64,000 nucleotides of DNA from Undibacterium parvum (GCF_003955735.1 NZ_CP034464.1:2604001-2668000); one strand, 5' to 3'; numbered from the stretch's first letter, positions 25,774-36,357 are shown. Translations and numbers: made by a program. Notes: generated from the letters alone by a model not told the origin.

Positions 25774-28700
25774 ATGAAAGCACTGCTAGATTTATTCAAG
25801 CAAGTTCAGCCAAACGAACAATTCGACGCGATCAAAATTGGTCTTGCGTCACCAGAAAAAATCCGTTCATGGTCCTACGGCGAAGTTAAAAAGCCGGAAA
25901 CCATCAACTATCGTACTTTCAAGCCTGAACGCGATGGTTTGTTCTGCGCCAAAATTTTTGGCCCAATTAAAGATTACGAATGCCTGTGCGGTAAATACAA
26001 ACGCTTGAAGCATCGCGGTGTAGTCTGTGAAAAGTGTGGCGTTGAAGTTACTCTGGCAAAAGTGCGTCGTGAGCGCATGGGCCATATCGAGTTGGCCTCC
26101 CCGACTGCGCATATCTGGTTCTTGAAGTCCCTGCCATCCCGTTTGGGTATGGTTCTCGACATGACACTGCGGGATATCGAACGCGTCTTGTATTTTGAAG
26201 CCTATGTAGTCACCGATCCAGGTATGACGCCGCTGAAAAAATGCCAGATCATGTCGGAAGACGATTACGCTGCCAAATACGAAGAACACGGTGATGAATT
26301 CACCGCATTCATGGGTGCCGAAGGTATCCGTGAATTGTTGCGTTCTATCGATATCGATCGTGATGCAGAAACTCTGCGTACTGAACTCAAAGAATCTAAG
26401 TCTGAAGCCAAGATCAAGAAATACTCCAAGCGTCTGAAAGTGTTGGAAGCTTTCCAACGTTCTGGCATTAAGCCAGACTGGATGATCATGGAAGTGTTGC
26501 CAGTGTTGCCGCCAGAGTTGCGTCCATTGGTACCTTTGGATGGCGGTCGTTTTGCGACTTCCGATCTGAACGATTTGTATCGTCGCGTGATTAACCGTAA
26601 CAATCGTCTGAAGCGCCTGATGGAATTGCGCGCACCAGAAATCATCACACGCAACGAAAAGCGTATGTTGCAAGAAGCGGTTGATTCGTTGTTAGACAAC
26701 GGTCGTCGCGGTAAAGCCATGACTGGTGCGAATAAGCGTCCGTTGAAATCTCTGGCAGAGATGATCAAAGGTAAAGGCGGCCGTTTCCGTCAAAACTTGC
26801 TGGGTAAGCGCGTCGATTATTCTGGTCGTTCAGTGATCGTGGTTGGTCCACAGCTGAAATTACATCAGTGCGGTTTGCCAAAATTAATGGCGTTGGAACT
26901 GTTCAAACCTTTCATTTTCAATAAACTTGAATTGATGGGTCTGGCAACGACCATCAAGGCTGCCAAGAAACTGGTAGAGATTCAAGAGCCTGTAGTTTGG
27001 GATATCTTGGAAGAAGTCATCCGCGAACATCCGATTATGCTGAACCGTGCGCCTACGCTGCATCGTTTGGGTATTCAAGCGTTTGAGCCAGTCCTGATTG
27101 AAGGTAAGGCGATTCAATTGCATCCACTGGTTTGCGCCGCATTCAATGCCGATTTCGACGGCGATCAAATGGCGGTTCACGTTCCTTTGTCTGTGGAAGC
27201 ACAGATGGAAGCACGTACACTGATGCTGGCATCGAACAATATTCTGTTCCCGTCTAACGGCGAACCGTCTATCGTTCCTTCCCAGGATATCGTGTTGGGT
27301 CTGTACTACGCTTCCCGTGAGAAAATCAACGGTAAGGGCGAGGGCATGATGTTCCCTGATGTTTCCGAGGCGATTCGTGCTTGGGACAACAAGGAAGTCG
27401 AACTGATGACGCGCATTACAGTGCGTATTACTGAATATCCAAAAGATGCTGCAACTGGCGAATTCGTCAAAACAGTTACCCGCTACGAAACCACAGTTGG
27501 TCGTGCGATTCTGTCTGAAATTCTGCCTAAAGGTTTGCCTTTCTCGGTACTTAATCGTGCCTTGAAAAAGAAAGAAATTTCTAAGCTGATCGATACTTCT
27601 TTCCGTAAGTGCGGTCTGCGCGCTACGGTTATTTTTGCAGATCAGTTGCTGCAGATGGGTTTCCGCCTGGCGACACGTGCTGGTATCTCTATCTGTATCG
27701 ATGATATGTTGGTACCGCCACAAAAAGTCACCTTGTTGGCAGCTGCTGAACACGAAGTTAAACAAATCGAACAGCAATATGCTTCCGGTCTGGTTACTGC
27801 CGGCGAGCGTTACAACAAGGTTGTCGATATCTGGGGCAAAACCGGTGATGACGTCGGTAAAGCCATGATGGATAGATTGAAAGTCGAAGACGTTATCCGT
27901 CGCGACGGTACTCACGGTACGCAAGAATCCTTCAACGCGATTTACATGATGGCCGATTCCGGTGCGCGTGGTTCTGCAGCGCAGATTCGTCAGTTAGCAG
28001 GTATGCGCGGACTGATGGCGAAACCGGATGGTTCGATTATTGAAACACCGATCACCGCGAACTTCCGCGAAGGTCTGAACGTGTTGCAGTACTTTATTTC
28101 CACTCACGGTGCACGTAAAGGTCTGGCCGATACGGCCTTGAAGACAGCTAACTCCGGTTACCTGACACGTCGTCTGGTTGACGTTACCCAAGATCTGGTT
28201 GTAATCGAAGACGATTGCGGCACAGCGAATGGCGCGTCGATGAAGGCGATCGTTGAAGGCGGTGAAGTTAACGTACCTTTGCGTGAATTGATCTTGGGTC
28301 GTGTTACAGCGAACGAAATCGTTAATCCAGAAACTCAGGCAACTTTGTATGCTGCCGGTACTTTGCTGGATGAAGATGCGGTTGAAGAAATCGAACGTCT
28401 GGGAGTCGACGAAGTCAAAGTACGTACGCCACTTACTTGTGATACACGCTACGGTCTGTGCGCAATGTGCTACGGACGTGACTTGGGTCGCGGTACTATG
28501 GTCAATGCGGGTGAGGCAGTCGGTGTTATCGCCGCTCAGTCCATCGGTGAACCAGGTACACAGTTGACGATGCGTACTTTCCATATTGGTGGTGCTGCAT
28601 CCCGTGCTGCGATTGCCTCGTCGGTTGAAGCGAAATCTAACGGTACTATCCGTTTCACTGCAACCATGCGTTATGTTACAAATGGCAAAGGTGCACAGAT

Positions 28701-30000
28701 CGTTATTTCCCGTTCAGGTGAAGTCTTGATCACTGATGATCATGGTCGTGAGCGTGAGCGTCATAAAGTACCTTACGGTGCGATGCTGATCGTTAAAGAC
28801 GGTATGGTCATCAAAGCCGGTACTAACCTGGCAACTTGGGATCCACTGACTCGTCCTATCATTACCGAGTACACCGGTACGGTGAAATTTGAGAACGTAG
28901 AAGAAGGCGTTACTGTTGCTCGTCAAGTTGATGATGTGACTGGTTTGTCTACTCTGGTAGCGATCGATGCTAAGCGTCGCGGTACTGCAGGTAAGACCTT
29001 ACGTCCACAGGTTAAACTGCTCAACGAGCAAGGCGAAGAAGTTAAGATCTCTGGCACCGAACACGCGGTAACGATCGGCTTCCAAGTCGGTGCGCTGATT
29101 ACCGTGAAAGACGGTCAGCAAGTAACGGTTGGTGAAGTGCTGGCGCGTATCCCGACTGAATCACAAAAGACACGTGATATTACCGGGGGTCTGCCGCGCG
29201 TTGCCGAGTTGTTCGAAGCGCGTTCGCCTAAAGATGCTGGTATGTTGGCTGAAGTCACAGGTACGGTTGCGTTTGGTAAAGAAACCAAAGGTAAGCAGCG
29301 TCTGGAAATCACCGACATGGACGGCGAGAAGCATGAGTTCCTGATCACCAAAGACAAACAAGTTCTGGTGCATGACGGTCAAGTCGTCAACAAGGGTGAG
29401 ATGATTGTCGACGGTCCTGCTGATCCACAAGACATCCTGCGTTTGTTGGGTATCGAAGCGCTGGCACGTTACATTGTTGACGAAGTTCAAGACGTGTACC
29501 GTTTGCAAGGCGTTAAGATCAATGACAAGCACATTGAAGTGATCGTACGTCAGATGTTGCGTCGCGTTATCGTGACTCAACCAGGCGATGCGAATTACAT
29601 CTTGGGCGAACAAGTTGAGCGTTCTGATTTGCTCGGCGAAAACGACCGTGTCATCGCTGCTGGCGGTATCCCTGCAACCTATGAAAATATCTTGTTGGGT
29701 ATTACTAAGGCATCCTTGTCTACTGATTCGTTTATCTCTGCTGCGTCTTTCCAGGAAACCACACGGGTTCTGACGGAAGCTGCGATCATGGGCAAACGCG
29801 ACAGTCTGCGTGGCTTGAAAGAAAACGTCATCGTTGGTCGTCTGATACCTGCTGGTACCGGTCTGGCTTTCCACCGCGCTCGCAAGTTGAAAGAAACTTG
29901 GGAAGCGGAAGAACGTGCAGCACTGTTGCAAGCTGAAAAAGCAATCTTCGCGCCTATGCCTGAAGTTGCCGCTACCGATGTAGTTGATGGCGAGATTTGA
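25774..30000 (+). CDS. rpoC: RNA polymerase beta' subunit
   Basis: A 1408-residue subunit. The N-terminal zinc ribbon has [19 protein letters not shown] (about residues 70-88). The Mg-binding NADFDGDQ loop has its aspartates at 460, 462 and 464, the same numbering as E. coli. The second zinc site ([13 protein letters not shown]) and the trigger loop with [16 protein letters not shown] are present. The start is ATG 25774 ([10 protein letters not shown]) after TGGAG; a GTG three codons upstream is less likely. A terminator follows at 30024. Confidence 0.99.
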   Translation: MKALLDLFKQVQPNEQFDAIKIGLASPEKIRSWSYGEVKKPETINYRTFKPERDGLFCAKIFGPIKDYECLCGKYKRLKHRGVVCEKCGVEVTLAKVRRERMGHIELASPTAHIWFLKSLPSRLGMVLDMTLRDIERVLYFEAYVVTDPGMTPLKKCQIMSEDDYAAKYEEHGDEFTAFMGAEGIRELLRSIDIDRDAETLRTELKESKSEAKIKKYSKRLKVLEAFQRSGIKPDWMIMEVLPVLPPELRPLVPLDGGRFATSDLNDLYRRVINRNNRLKRLMELRAPEIITRNEKRMLQEAVDSLLDNGRRGKAMTGANKRPLKSLAEMIKGKGGRFRQNLLGKRVDYSGRSVIVVGPQLKLHQCGLPKLMALELFKPFIFNKLELMGLATTIKAAKKLVEIQEPVVWDILEEVIREHPIMLNRAPTLHRLGIQAFEPVLIEGKAIQLHPLVCAAFNADFDGDQMAVHVPLSVEAQMEARTLMLASNNILFPSNGEPSIVPSQDIVLGLYYASREKINGKGEGMMFPDVSEAIRAWDNKEVELMTRITVRITEYPKDAATGEFVKTVTRYETTVGRAILSEILPKGLPFSVLNRALKKKEISKLIDTSFRKCGLRATVIFADQLLQMGFRLATRAGISICIDDMLVPPQKVTLLAAAEHEVKQIEQQYASGLVTAGERYNKVVDIWGKTGDDVGKAMMDRLKVEDVIRRDGTHGTQESFNAIYMMADSGARGSAAQIRQLAGMRGLMAKPDGSIIETPITANFREGLNVLQYFISTHGARKGLADTALKTANSGYLTRRLVDVTQDLVVIEDDCGTANGASMKAIVEGGEVNVPLRELILGRVTANEIVNPETQATLYAAGTLLDEDAVEEIERLGVDEVKVRTPLTCDTRYGLCAMCYGRDLGRGTMVNAGEAVGVIAAQSIGEPGTQLTMRTFHIGGAASRAAIASSVEAKSNGTIRFTATMRYVTNGKGAQIVISRSGEVLITDDHGRERERHKVPYGAMLIVKDGMVIKAGTNLATWDPLTRPIITEYTGTVKFENVEEGVTVARQVDDVTGLSTLVAIDAKRRGTAGKTLRPQVKLLNEQGEEVKISGTEHAVTIGFQVGALITVKDGQQVTVGEVLARIPTESQKTRDITGGLPRVAELFEARSPKDAGMLAEVTGTVAFGKETKGKQRLEITDMDGEKHEFLITKDKQVLVHDGQVVNKGEMIVDGPADPQDILRLLGIEALARYIVDEVQDVYRLQGVKINDKHIEVIVRQMLRRVIVTQPGDANYILGEQVERSDLLGENDRVIAAGGIPATYENILLGITKASLSTDSFISAASFQETTRVLTEAAIMGKRDSLRGLKENVIVGRLIPAGTGLAFHRARKLKETWEAEERAALLQAEKAIFAPMPEVAATDVVDGEI

Positions 30001-30023
30001 TAAAGTAAAACTGAAGTAATACC

Positions 30024-30055
30024 ACGGCACCGCAGCTAGTCTCCGGTGCCGTTTT
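30024..30055 (+). terminator. intrinsic terminator of the rpoBC operon
   Basis: Stem ACGGCACCG (30024-30032) / CGGTGCCGT (30044-30052) followed by TTT, 24 bases after the rpoC stop. Confidence 0.85.
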
Positions 30056-30070
30056 CATATGTTTATGAGC

Positions 30071-30380
30071 TACGCAAAATCGTCCCAGCGTTGTTGCACT
30101 CGCCTTGCCGTACTAGCGTACTGTCGTCGGCGGTGCGCCTAGCTGGAACAATTTTGCGTAACTTCTAATTAGGACTTAGATAGCGGGGAACCAGCGTCGT
30201 TGTATCGGCCTTGCCGTACTGAAGTACTGACTTCGGCGGTGCGCCTAGCTGGGACAATTTTGCGTAACTTCTAATTAGTACTTAGATTCCGGGGACTCAG
30301 CGTTGTTGCACTCGCCTTGCCGTAAAGCCTAAGTCTTAGTCGGTGCGTCCGGCGGGAACAATTTTGGGTAAGGTCTAAGT
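30071..30380. repeat. three tandem MITE-like repeats of about 110 bp
   Basis: Three diverged direct copies begin near 30071, 30188 and 30296. Each has an internal GCCTTGCCGTACT palindromic section. Copy 1 ends are a perfect 10-bp inverted repeat TACGCAAAAT / ATTTTGCGTA extended by CCCAGC / GCTGG. A fourth copy lies at about 49886-49978. No gene is present in this 480-bp gap. The third copy is the most diverged. Confidence 0.8.
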
Positions 30381-30481
30381 TGTGGCTTTAGCTTGCGCGG
30401 GGCTGAGTGTGGACTTAGCATTTTGGTCTGTCGAATACTCGATTAAGCGCATAAGAAATAATGAAATGAATTTGAATATCT

Positions 30482-31309
30482 ATGGATAGTTTAATCGAGC
30501 AGCATAAAAATTCCGAGAGTCGGGCGCGCTTGAGTACGCAGAGAATTTTGTATTTGCGTGCGCAGCACGGCGAGCAGGTCGATGTTGAGGTGGTGGCAGA
30601 GACAGGCTCGACCAATGCCGATCTGATGGCGCGTCTGGAGCTGTTACAAGGCCCAGTGCTACGCATTGCCGAGCATCAGACTGCCGGGCGTGGTCGCGCT
30701 GGCCGGGTCTGGCATTCGGTACCCGGCGGCGTGCTGACGTTTTCGCTGGCCTGGTATTTTCCCGGCACTAGCCAGGCCTTATTGGGCTTGCCGCTGGCCA
30801 TCGGTGTTGCGATAGCAGAATGCCTGTTGGCATTGGGTTTGCCGGTCAGCCTGAAGTGGCCCAACGATATCCTTAAAGACAAAAAGAAATTGGCGGGCGT
30901 CTTGATCGAGACTGCCGCTGCCAGACAAGGCGGCAGTTGGGCAGTGATAGGAGTCGGCTTGAATCTGAGCGTACCGGACGCGCTGGAAACCCACATAGGC
31001 CATAGTGTGGCGGACGCACCCTGGCTGGCGCAAATGGATAGAAATCAGTTGGTGGCGCAATTACTTAATAGTTTGGCCGCAGCCATGGAAGAATTTCGGC
31101 AGCAGGGTTTCGCAGCTTTTGCGGATCGCTGGAATCGCCTACACGCCTATGCGCAGCAAGAGGTGGTGATCCTGGATAGAGGCCAGGTGGTGCAGCAAGG
31201 TCTGGCACTTGGGGTCGATGCGCAAGGTTGTTTGTTGTTGCAGACCGCGCAGGGTACACTGCCGGTCATTTCGGGTGATGTCTCTTTACGCGCCGCCGCT
31301 ACACCATGA
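30482..31309 (+). CDS. birA: biotin-[acetyl-CoA-carboxylase] ligase
   Basis: A 275-residue enzyme that activates biotin to biotinyl-AMP and attaches it to the carboxylase carrier protein. The biotin-binding loop is AGRGRAGRVWHS, followed by SLKWPNDIL and KKLAGVLIE; a small C-terminal SH3-like domain starts near residue 225. There is no N-terminal DNA-binding helix-turn-helix, so this is the monofunctional type and probably not a repressor. It is followed by coaX after 25 bases, a usual betaproteobacterial pair. Confidence 0.95.
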   Translation: MDSLIEQHKNSESRARLSTQRILYLRAQHGEQVDVEVVAETGSTNADLMARLELLQGPVLRIAEHQTAGRGRAGRVWHSVPGGVLTFSLAWYFPGTSQALLGLPLAIGVAIAECLLALGLPVSLKWPNDILKDKKKLAGVLIETAAARQGGSWAVIGVGLNLSVPDALETHIGHSVADAPWLAQMDRNQLVAQLLNSLAAAMEEFRQQGFAAFADRWNRLHAYAQQEVVILDRGQVVQQGLALGVDAQGCLLLQTAQGTLPVISGDVSLRAAATP

Positions 31310-31334
31310 CTAAGAATTTCATCAGGACACACGC

Positions 31335-32117
31335 ATGCTCTTATTAATTGATGCCGGTAACACCAGAATTAAGTGGGCGATACCGCAAGCAGCTCAAAGC
31401 GGCAACACCGCGCCGCAATGGCAAGTATTGGACTCGGTCAGACATCAAGAACTGCCTCAGTTAGAAACCCTGTGGGCGGCGCAGCCGATTAGCCGAATCT
31501 TGGTTTCTAACGTGGCAGGCGATGCCTTGCAAGCGAGTTTAGTCGCTATCTTGCAGCGTGCTGCGCCCGGTATCATGGTCGAGCGTTTCCAATCTTCAGG
31601 CGCTTGCGCCGGCTTGCGCAATGGCTATCGCCAGCCTAGCCAATTAGGTAGTGATCGTTTTGCTTCGGCGATTGCGGCGCACACTCTGTATCCGCAACGC
31701 GCCCTGATCGTCGCCACCTGCGGCACTGCCACTACCATCGATGCGGTCAGCCCGGATGGGATTTTTCTGGGCGGTATGATACTGCCCGGTTTGCAATTGA
31801 TGGCGCAATCGCTGGCCAAAAATACCGCACAACTGCCCTCGGTGGCGGCCAGCCTGTCTTTGCAATATCTGTTCGCCGACAATACCGAACTGGCCATCGT
31901 CAGTGGCTGTATCCATGCCCAAGTAGGTGCCATCATGCAGGCACATGAGGCTTTGCATGCTAGCCAGGAGCAAGCGGTAGATTGTATTATTTCGGGCGGT
32001 GCAGCCAGTTACCTGACCCCGCATCTGGGGATAAGCTGTCATCATGTCGACAATTTGGTTTTAATCGGTTTAGCGGTCGCAGCCGCCGCGACCCTGCCGT
32101 CTACTCACTCACTATAA
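31335..32117 (+). CDS. coaX: type III pantothenate kinase
   Basis: A 260-residue ASKHA-fold kinase for the first step of CoA synthesis. Phosphate-1 motif LLIDAGNTRIKWA at the N-terminus, GSDRFASAIAAH, then the phosphate-2 motif ATCGTATTIDAV and FLGGMILPGLQLM. The GGAAS segment near residue 219 completes the nucleotide site. Cotranscribed with birA and the next gene (four-base gap). Confidence 0.96.
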   Translation: MLLLIDAGNTRIKWAIPQAAQSGNTAPQWQVLDSVRHQELPQLETLWAAQPISRILVSNVAGDALQASLVAILQRAAPGIMVERFQSSGACAGLRNGYRQPSQLGSDRFASAIAAHTLYPQRALIVATCGTATTIDAVSPDGIFLGGMILPGLQLMAQSLAKNTAQLPSVAASLSLQYLFADNTELAIVSGCIHAQVGAIMQAHEALHASQEQAVDCIISGGAASYLTPHLGISCHHVDNLVLIGLAVAAAATLPSTHSL

Positions 32118-32121
32118 AACT

Positions 32122-32823
32122 ATGCTGAGATTTTTTTTCTGGACCTTGTTGCTGCTCAATAGCCTGTTACTGGCCTTTAATTTGGGATATCTGGGGACCT
32201 GGCCGTTCGCCAGTAATGAGCCGCAACGCATCAATCAGCAACACAATACCGACAAAATACAATTGCTATCTGCCAGTGCTGTGCTGGCCTTGACTGAGGC
32301 GCCCAGCGAAAGCGCTAAGGCTGCACAGGATAAAGCCAAAGAGCTCATTGCCTGCCTGGAAGTAGGCAATTTTTTACCTGCGGAAGCCATAACTTTTGAA
32401 GAAAAATTGAAGACTCTGGCATTAGGCGAGCGGCAGGCGCGCAGCAATGTCAGCGAGGTGGCCAGCCATATGGTCTACATTCCACCTCAGGGCAGTAAAG
32501 AGGGGGCGGATAAAAAGACTGCGGAATTACGGAGGATAGGCATTAGCGATTTCTTCGTCATGCAAGAGCCAGCCAATTTACGCTGGGCTATCTCACTGGG
32601 CGTGTTTAAGTCAGAAGAGGCGGCCAAAGCGCATCTGGCCAACCTCAATAGTAAAGGTGTCAAGAGCGCCCGTATTGGGCCGCGCGAAGTGAGCACCGCG
32701 AAATTTTCTTATCAGCTGCGTAAGCTCAACGTCGACGAAAAGTCGCGTTTCGACGCCATCAAGGCCAGCTATCCGAATCAAGAAAGCCGCCACTGTGCGG
32801 TGGCGGCGCAAAGTCGCAACTGA
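32122..32823 (+). CDS. membrane-anchored SPOR-like domain protein
   Basis: A 233-residue protein with one N-terminal TM helix (about residues 3-24), a charged linker, and a C-terminal region (from about 110) with SPOR-type features: MVYIPPQGSKEGADKKTAELRRIGISDFFVM and ISLGVFKSEEAAKAHLANL. SPOR domains bind denuded peptidoglycan, so it probably acts at the envelope or septum. It is the third gene of the birA-coaX transcript. Not DedD or FtsN by length. Confidence 0.8.
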   Translation: MLRFFFWTLLLLNSLLLAFNLGYLGTWPFASNEPQRINQQHNTDKIQLLSASAVLALTEAPSESAKAAQDKAKELIACLEVGNFLPAEAITFEEKLKTLALGERQARSNVSEVASHMVYIPPQGSKEGADKKTAELRRIGISDFFVMQEPANLRWAISLGVFKSEEAAKAHLANLNSKGVKSARIGPREVSTAKFSYQLRKLNVDEKSRFDAIKASYPNQESRHCAVAAQSRN

Positions 32824-32868
32824 TACTTTAAAGGGAACTGTTCAGCCTGCTACTTAAATTATTAAAAA

Positions 32869-32976
32869 AAACCAAAACCTCTCAAAGGAGGCACAGAGAC
32901 ACAGAGAAAAACGGAGAACTGCCTTGCTTTCCTCTGTGAATCTCTGTGTCTCTGTGTTGAGTGGTTTTGACTTTTT
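32869..32976. repeat. long inverted repeat (CACAGAGACACAGAGA type)
   Basis: Perfect 16-bp arms CACAGAGACACAGAGA / TCTCTGTGTCTCTGTG inside outer arms AAAACCA / GGTTTT, around a 35-bp centre. It lies after the SPOR gene and may act as a terminator or be a mobile palindromic element; this motif is known to me as a scattered intergenic repeat in many bacteria. Confidence 0.75.
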
Positions 32977-33024
32977 TCATAGCGAGCTGAACAGTAACCT
33001 TTAAAGGGAGCTTTTAAAATCCTT

Positions 33025-33086
33025 CGCGCAATATCCATGCGCCTTACAGCCTAATAATGGTCTGGAAGGCGCATGGATATTGCGCG
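33025..33086. repeat. REP-like hairpin, CGCAATATCC variant
   Basis: Perfect 21-bp arms starting CGCGCAATATCCATGCGCC, 20-base loop. A sister subtype of the GCATATTCC family; a half-copy with the same motif lies at about 58835-58850 inside the 3' end of the sensor-kinase gene. Confidence 0.85.
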
Positions 33087-33131
33087 AGCGGTTTTCTGTG
33101 AGGCCGATTAGCCGCATAAAAATAGCAAGTT

Positions 33132-33150
33132 ATTCTCACTACATGAGAAT
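33132..33150. promoter_or_regulatory. candidate operator upstream of the hut regulator
   Basis: Palindrome ATTCTCA-5-TGAGAAT, with another ATTCTCA half-site at 33161. It lies 60-80 bases before the iclR-type gene, suitable for autoregulation. Inference from symmetry only. Confidence 0.4.
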
Positions 33151-33212
33151 CAATACTTGAATTCTCAGAATGAGCTGCTAGCATGTAGGCTTCTGCTATC
33201 CAAGCTCCCCCC

Positions 33213-33986
33213 ATGTTTACTACCGATAAGCCGCTAGCGGCGCATGCCAGTGAGATCCCCACCAGCGAGCGGGTATTGCAGGTCTTGGCCTGTATCGCGC
33301 GCCACGGTCGCGCCATGTCGGCCAAGGATCTGGCGACGCAAACGCAACTGCCTTTGAGCACGATTTACCGTCATCTCACGCCTTTGAAAAAATGGGGGTG
33401 GGTGCAAGAGCATGCGCATAGCGGTGCCTATGAACCGGGGCCGTTGGCAGTACAACTGGCGTGGGGCTTTGATCAGCATTCATATCTGATGGAAAAGGCG
33501 CATGCCGAGATTGCGCAATTAGTTGCAAAATCGGGCGAGAGTGTCGGTTTGATGGTGTATTTAAATGGCCAGGTAATTTGCCTGGCGATGCAAGATAGTG
33601 CGCAGGCACTGCGCTGTTCATTTGCCAAAGGGCGCGCTAATTCCAGCGTGCGCGGTGCCTCAGCCAAGGCCTTACTGGCTTATTTGCCGGCACATTTGCA
33701 ACACAGCTTACTGGCGCAGCAAAGCGATGATAGCGAACTCAATACACTTGAGCTGATGCAGCAATTAGAGCTGATACGTCAGCAACGTTATGCGGTGAGC
33801 GAAAATGAAATTGATCAAGGGGTCTGGGGCGTCAGCGCTCCGGTATTTTCAGAGCATGCCAAACTCGAGGCTAGTCTCTCATTGATGGCTCCTGCCAGTC
33901 GCGCCCAGCCGCGCCAACAAGAATTAATCCAGATGACTTTAGCGGCGGCCGATAGGCTCAGCCAACAACTTAGCATTCACGAATAG
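33213..33986 (+). CDS. IclR-family transcriptional regulator of hut genes
   Basis: A 257-residue regulator. The N-terminal winged helix-turn-helix is RVLQVLACIARHGRAMSAKDLATQTQLPLSTIYRHL; the C-terminal GAF-like effector domain ends in APVFSEHAKLEASLSL. The stop is ten bases before hutG, so it is cotranscribed with hutG and hutF and likely controls them in response to a histidine-pathway intermediate. Most hut operons use HutC (GntR type), so an IclR regulator is worth noting. Confidence 0.88.
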   Translation: MFTTDKPLAAHASEIPTSERVLQVLACIARHGRAMSAKDLATQTQLPLSTIYRHLTPLKKWGWVQEHAHSGAYEPGPLAVQLAWGFDQHSYLMEKAHAEIAQLVAKSGESVGLMVYLNGQVICLAMQDSAQALRCSFAKGRANSSVRGASAKALLAYLPAHLQHSLLAQQSDDSELNTLELMQQLELIRQQRYAVSENEIDQGVWGVSAPVFSEHAKLEASLSLMAPASRAQPRQQELIQMTLAAADRLSQQLSIHE

Positions 33987-33995
33987 GTGTCAACC

Positions 33996-34811
33996 ATGTC
34001 ACAGGCTTTCCATTTTCATACAGGTCATATTCCTTTACTCATCTCCATGCCGCACGTAGGCACAGTTATCGCGCCGGAAGTGAGTGCTCAGTTACTGCCC
34101 GTGGCTCAGGAAAAAGCCGATACCGACTGGCATCTGCCGCTGCTCTACAATATGGCGCAAGAACTGGGTGCCTCGGTAATTCACGCCGATTATTCGCGCT
34201 ACGTGATCGATCTGAATCGCTCTTCCGACGACAGTAATCTCTACCCGGGGCAAGACACGACCGGCCTGTGCCCGCTCGACACCTTTGCTAAACAGCCCTT
34301 ATACCCGGCTGGACAAACCCCAGATGCGGCCGAGGTGCAGCGCCGCATCACGCAGTACTGGCAACCGTATCACCAGCAATTGCAAAGTGAGCTGGAACGC
34401 CTGCGCGCATTGCATGGGGTTGCCGTGTTGTGGGATGCGCATTCGATCGCATCCCACGTACCGCGATTTTTTCAGGGCCAATTGCCGGATCTTAATTTCG
34501 GCACCGCCGACCAGAAATCCTGCGATATCAGCATGCAGCAAGCCTTGTCCGCAACTCTGAGAGCGAGCAAGGCCCCATACAGCCACGTGTTTAACGGCCG
34601 CTTCAAAGGTGGCTATATCACGCGCAACTACGGTCAGCCCGAGCGCAATATCCATGCGGTGCAACTGGAAATGAGCCAATGCATTTACATGGATGAAGCC
34701 GCACCTTACGGCTACCGTCCCGATCTGGCAGCGCAAGTGCAGCCGCTGCTGCGCGAACTCTTGGCCACCTGCATCACCTGGGCGCAGCAACACAAGGGAG
34801 CGGTAGTATGA
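33996..34811 (+). CDS. hutG: N-formylglutamate deformylase
   Basis: A 271-residue N-formylglutamate amidohydrolase, the last step of the five-step histidine pathway (N-formylglutamate to glutamate plus formate). Metal-site residues appear in ISMPHVGT and in WDAHSIAS; DYSRYVIDLNRSS and FKGGYITRNYG are family signatures. I use ATG 33996 (MSQAFHFHTG), with AGG eight bases upstream, over a GTG three codons earlier. The end overlaps hutF by four bases. Confidence 0.93.
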   Translation: MSQAFHFHTGHIPLLISMPHVGTVIAPEVSAQLLPVAQEKADTDWHLPLLYNMAQELGASVIHADYSRYVIDLNRSSDDSNLYPGQDTTGLCPLDTFAKQPLYPAGQTPDAAEVQRRITQYWQPYHQQLQSELERLRALHGVAVLWDAHSIASHVPRFFQGQLPDLNFGTADQKSCDISMQQALSATLRASKAPYSHVFNGRFKGGYITRNYGQPERNIHAVQLEMSQCIYMDEAAPYGYRPDLAAQVQPLLRELLATCITWAQQHKGAVV

Positions 34812-36178
34812 CTCCGCACAATAGCCTGTTTGCAAAAAATGCCTTGTTGCCAGACGGCTGGGCCAAGAATGTGCGCCTCAACTGGGATGCCAGCGGTGAT
34901 TTGACTGTGGTGCAGGCGGACGCGATCCCGCAAACGCATGAGATGCAGCACGAATTTGTCTTGCCCGGCATGATCAATCTGCACTCGCATGCCTTCCAGC
35001 GCGCGATGGCGGGCATGAGCGAAATCGCAGGGGATGGCCCTGATAGTTTCTGGACCTGGCGCGACCTGATGTATCGCTATGCCCTCCACATTACGCCGCC
35101 GCAAATGCAGGCCATCGCGGCCCAGTTGTATTCAGAATGTCTGCGTCACGGCTATACCTCGGTCTGCGAATTTCATTACTTGCACCGCGCACCGGACGGC
35201 AGTTTTTATCCGGATATGGCCGAGACCGCCAGGCAGGTGATTGCTGCCGCCAGCCATACCGGAATAGGCATGAGTATGTTGCCGGTCTTGTACAGCCATG
35301 CCGATTTCAAGGATCAGCCGCTACGTGTCGACCAAAGGCGCTTTAGCACCGATGTCGCGCAAATTTTGCAGTTGCTGCAGCAATTAGAAAGTAGCCGCAG
35401 CGGCCAGCTTGAAGTCGGGGTCGCGCCGCATTCGCTGCGTGCCGCCAATCTTGCCCAGATCCGTGAACTGGTGGCAGCTTTGCCGGCCGGACGTCCTATC
35501 CATATCCACATCGCCGAGCAGCAAAGAGAAGTCGATGCCTGCCTGGCCGCCACTGGCAAACGGCCAGTCGAACTGCTGCTCGAAACCGGCCTGGTCGATA
35601 GCCGCTGGTGCCTGGTGCATGCCACCCACCTGACAAAAAATGAAGTGTCAGGGATCGCCGCCAGTGGTGCGGTGGCCGGCATCTGCACCACGACTGAAGG
35701 CAATCTCGGCGACGGATTTTTTGATCTGCCAGCCTACATCGCTGAGCATGGCCGTTTCGGCATAGGCAGCGACAGCCACGTCTCACAAAGCCCGATAGAA
35801 GAATTACGCTGGCTGGAATACGGCCAGCGCCTGCGCCTGCAGGGCCGCAATATCGCACAAATTTCCGGGCAAAGGCGGGTCGGGGATTTTCTCTGGCAAG
35901 CCTGTTTGCAGGGCGGTGCGCAAGCCAGTGGCCGGCGTGTCGGGCAATTGGCCAACGGTAAACGTGCCGACTTTTTAATCCTGGACGACACCCATCCTAA
36001 TCTGCAGGATCTGGCTGCTGCTGAGCTACTCAATAGCTGGATATTTTCCGGTAACGACAATCTGGTACGCGCCGTGTTTGTCGGCGGTAAGCAAGTGGTA
36101 CAGGGCGGCCGCCACGTAGATCAAGAGCGCATACAAAGCGCCTATGTCAGCTGCATGCGGGAATTACGCAAGCTATAA
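34808..36178 (+). CDS. hutF: formimidoylglutamate deiminase
   Basis: A 456-residue amidohydrolase that converts N-formimidoylglutamate to N-formylglutamate plus ammonia, feeding HutG. Zinc ligands lie in PGMINLHSHAFQRAMAG, in the HIHIAEQ segment, in CLVHATHL and in GIGSDSHVS. Length and motifs match HutF rather than guanine deaminase. Translation is coupled to hutG by an ATGA overlap. HutH, HutU and HutI are not in this window. Confidence 0.94.
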   Translation: MTPHNSLFAKNALLPDGWAKNVRLNWDASGDLTVVQADAIPQTHEMQHEFVLPGMINLHSHAFQRAMAGMSEIAGDGPDSFWTWRDLMYRYALHITPPQMQAIAAQLYSECLRHGYTSVCEFHYLHRAPDGSFYPDMAETARQVIAAASHTGIGMSMLPVLYSHADFKDQPLRVDQRRFSTDVAQILQLLQQLESSRSGQLEVGVAPHSLRAANLAQIRELVAALPAGRPIHIHIAEQQREVDACLAATGKRPVELLLETGLVDSRWCLVHATHLTKNEVSGIAASGAVAGICTTTEGNLGDGFFDLPAYIAEHGRFGIGSDSHVSQSPIEELRWLEYGQRLRLQGRNIAQISGQRRVGDFLWQACLQGGAQASGRRVGQLANGKRADFLILDDTHPNLQDLAAAELLNSWIFSGNDNLVRAVFVGGKQVVQGGRHVDQERIQSAYVSCMRELRKL

Positions 36179-36217
36179 ATGCCCGCCGTAAAAAATTCAA
36201 CAGTGCACAGGCCGGAC

Positions 36218-36276
36218 GCGCATATTCCATGCGGCTTCCCAGCCTGCCTGGCCTGTAGCCCGCATGGGATATGCGC
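36218..36276. repeat. REP-like hairpin after hutF
   Basis: Arms GCGCATATTCCATGCG / CGCATGGGATATGCGC, 27-base loop, 40 bases past the hutF stop. Confidence 0.85.
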
Positions 36277-36357
36277 GCTGGCGGCATGCCCGTTAATTTT
36301 TCTGAGAGAAGTCCTTGCAGCACAGGTGTGAAAACAGTATTTTTTTGAGGATAGGCC

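Noticed and set aside
30482..31309. BirA as a biotin-operon repressor
   Set aside because: The N-terminal winged helix-turn-helix of bifunctional BirA is absent; only ligase domains are present.
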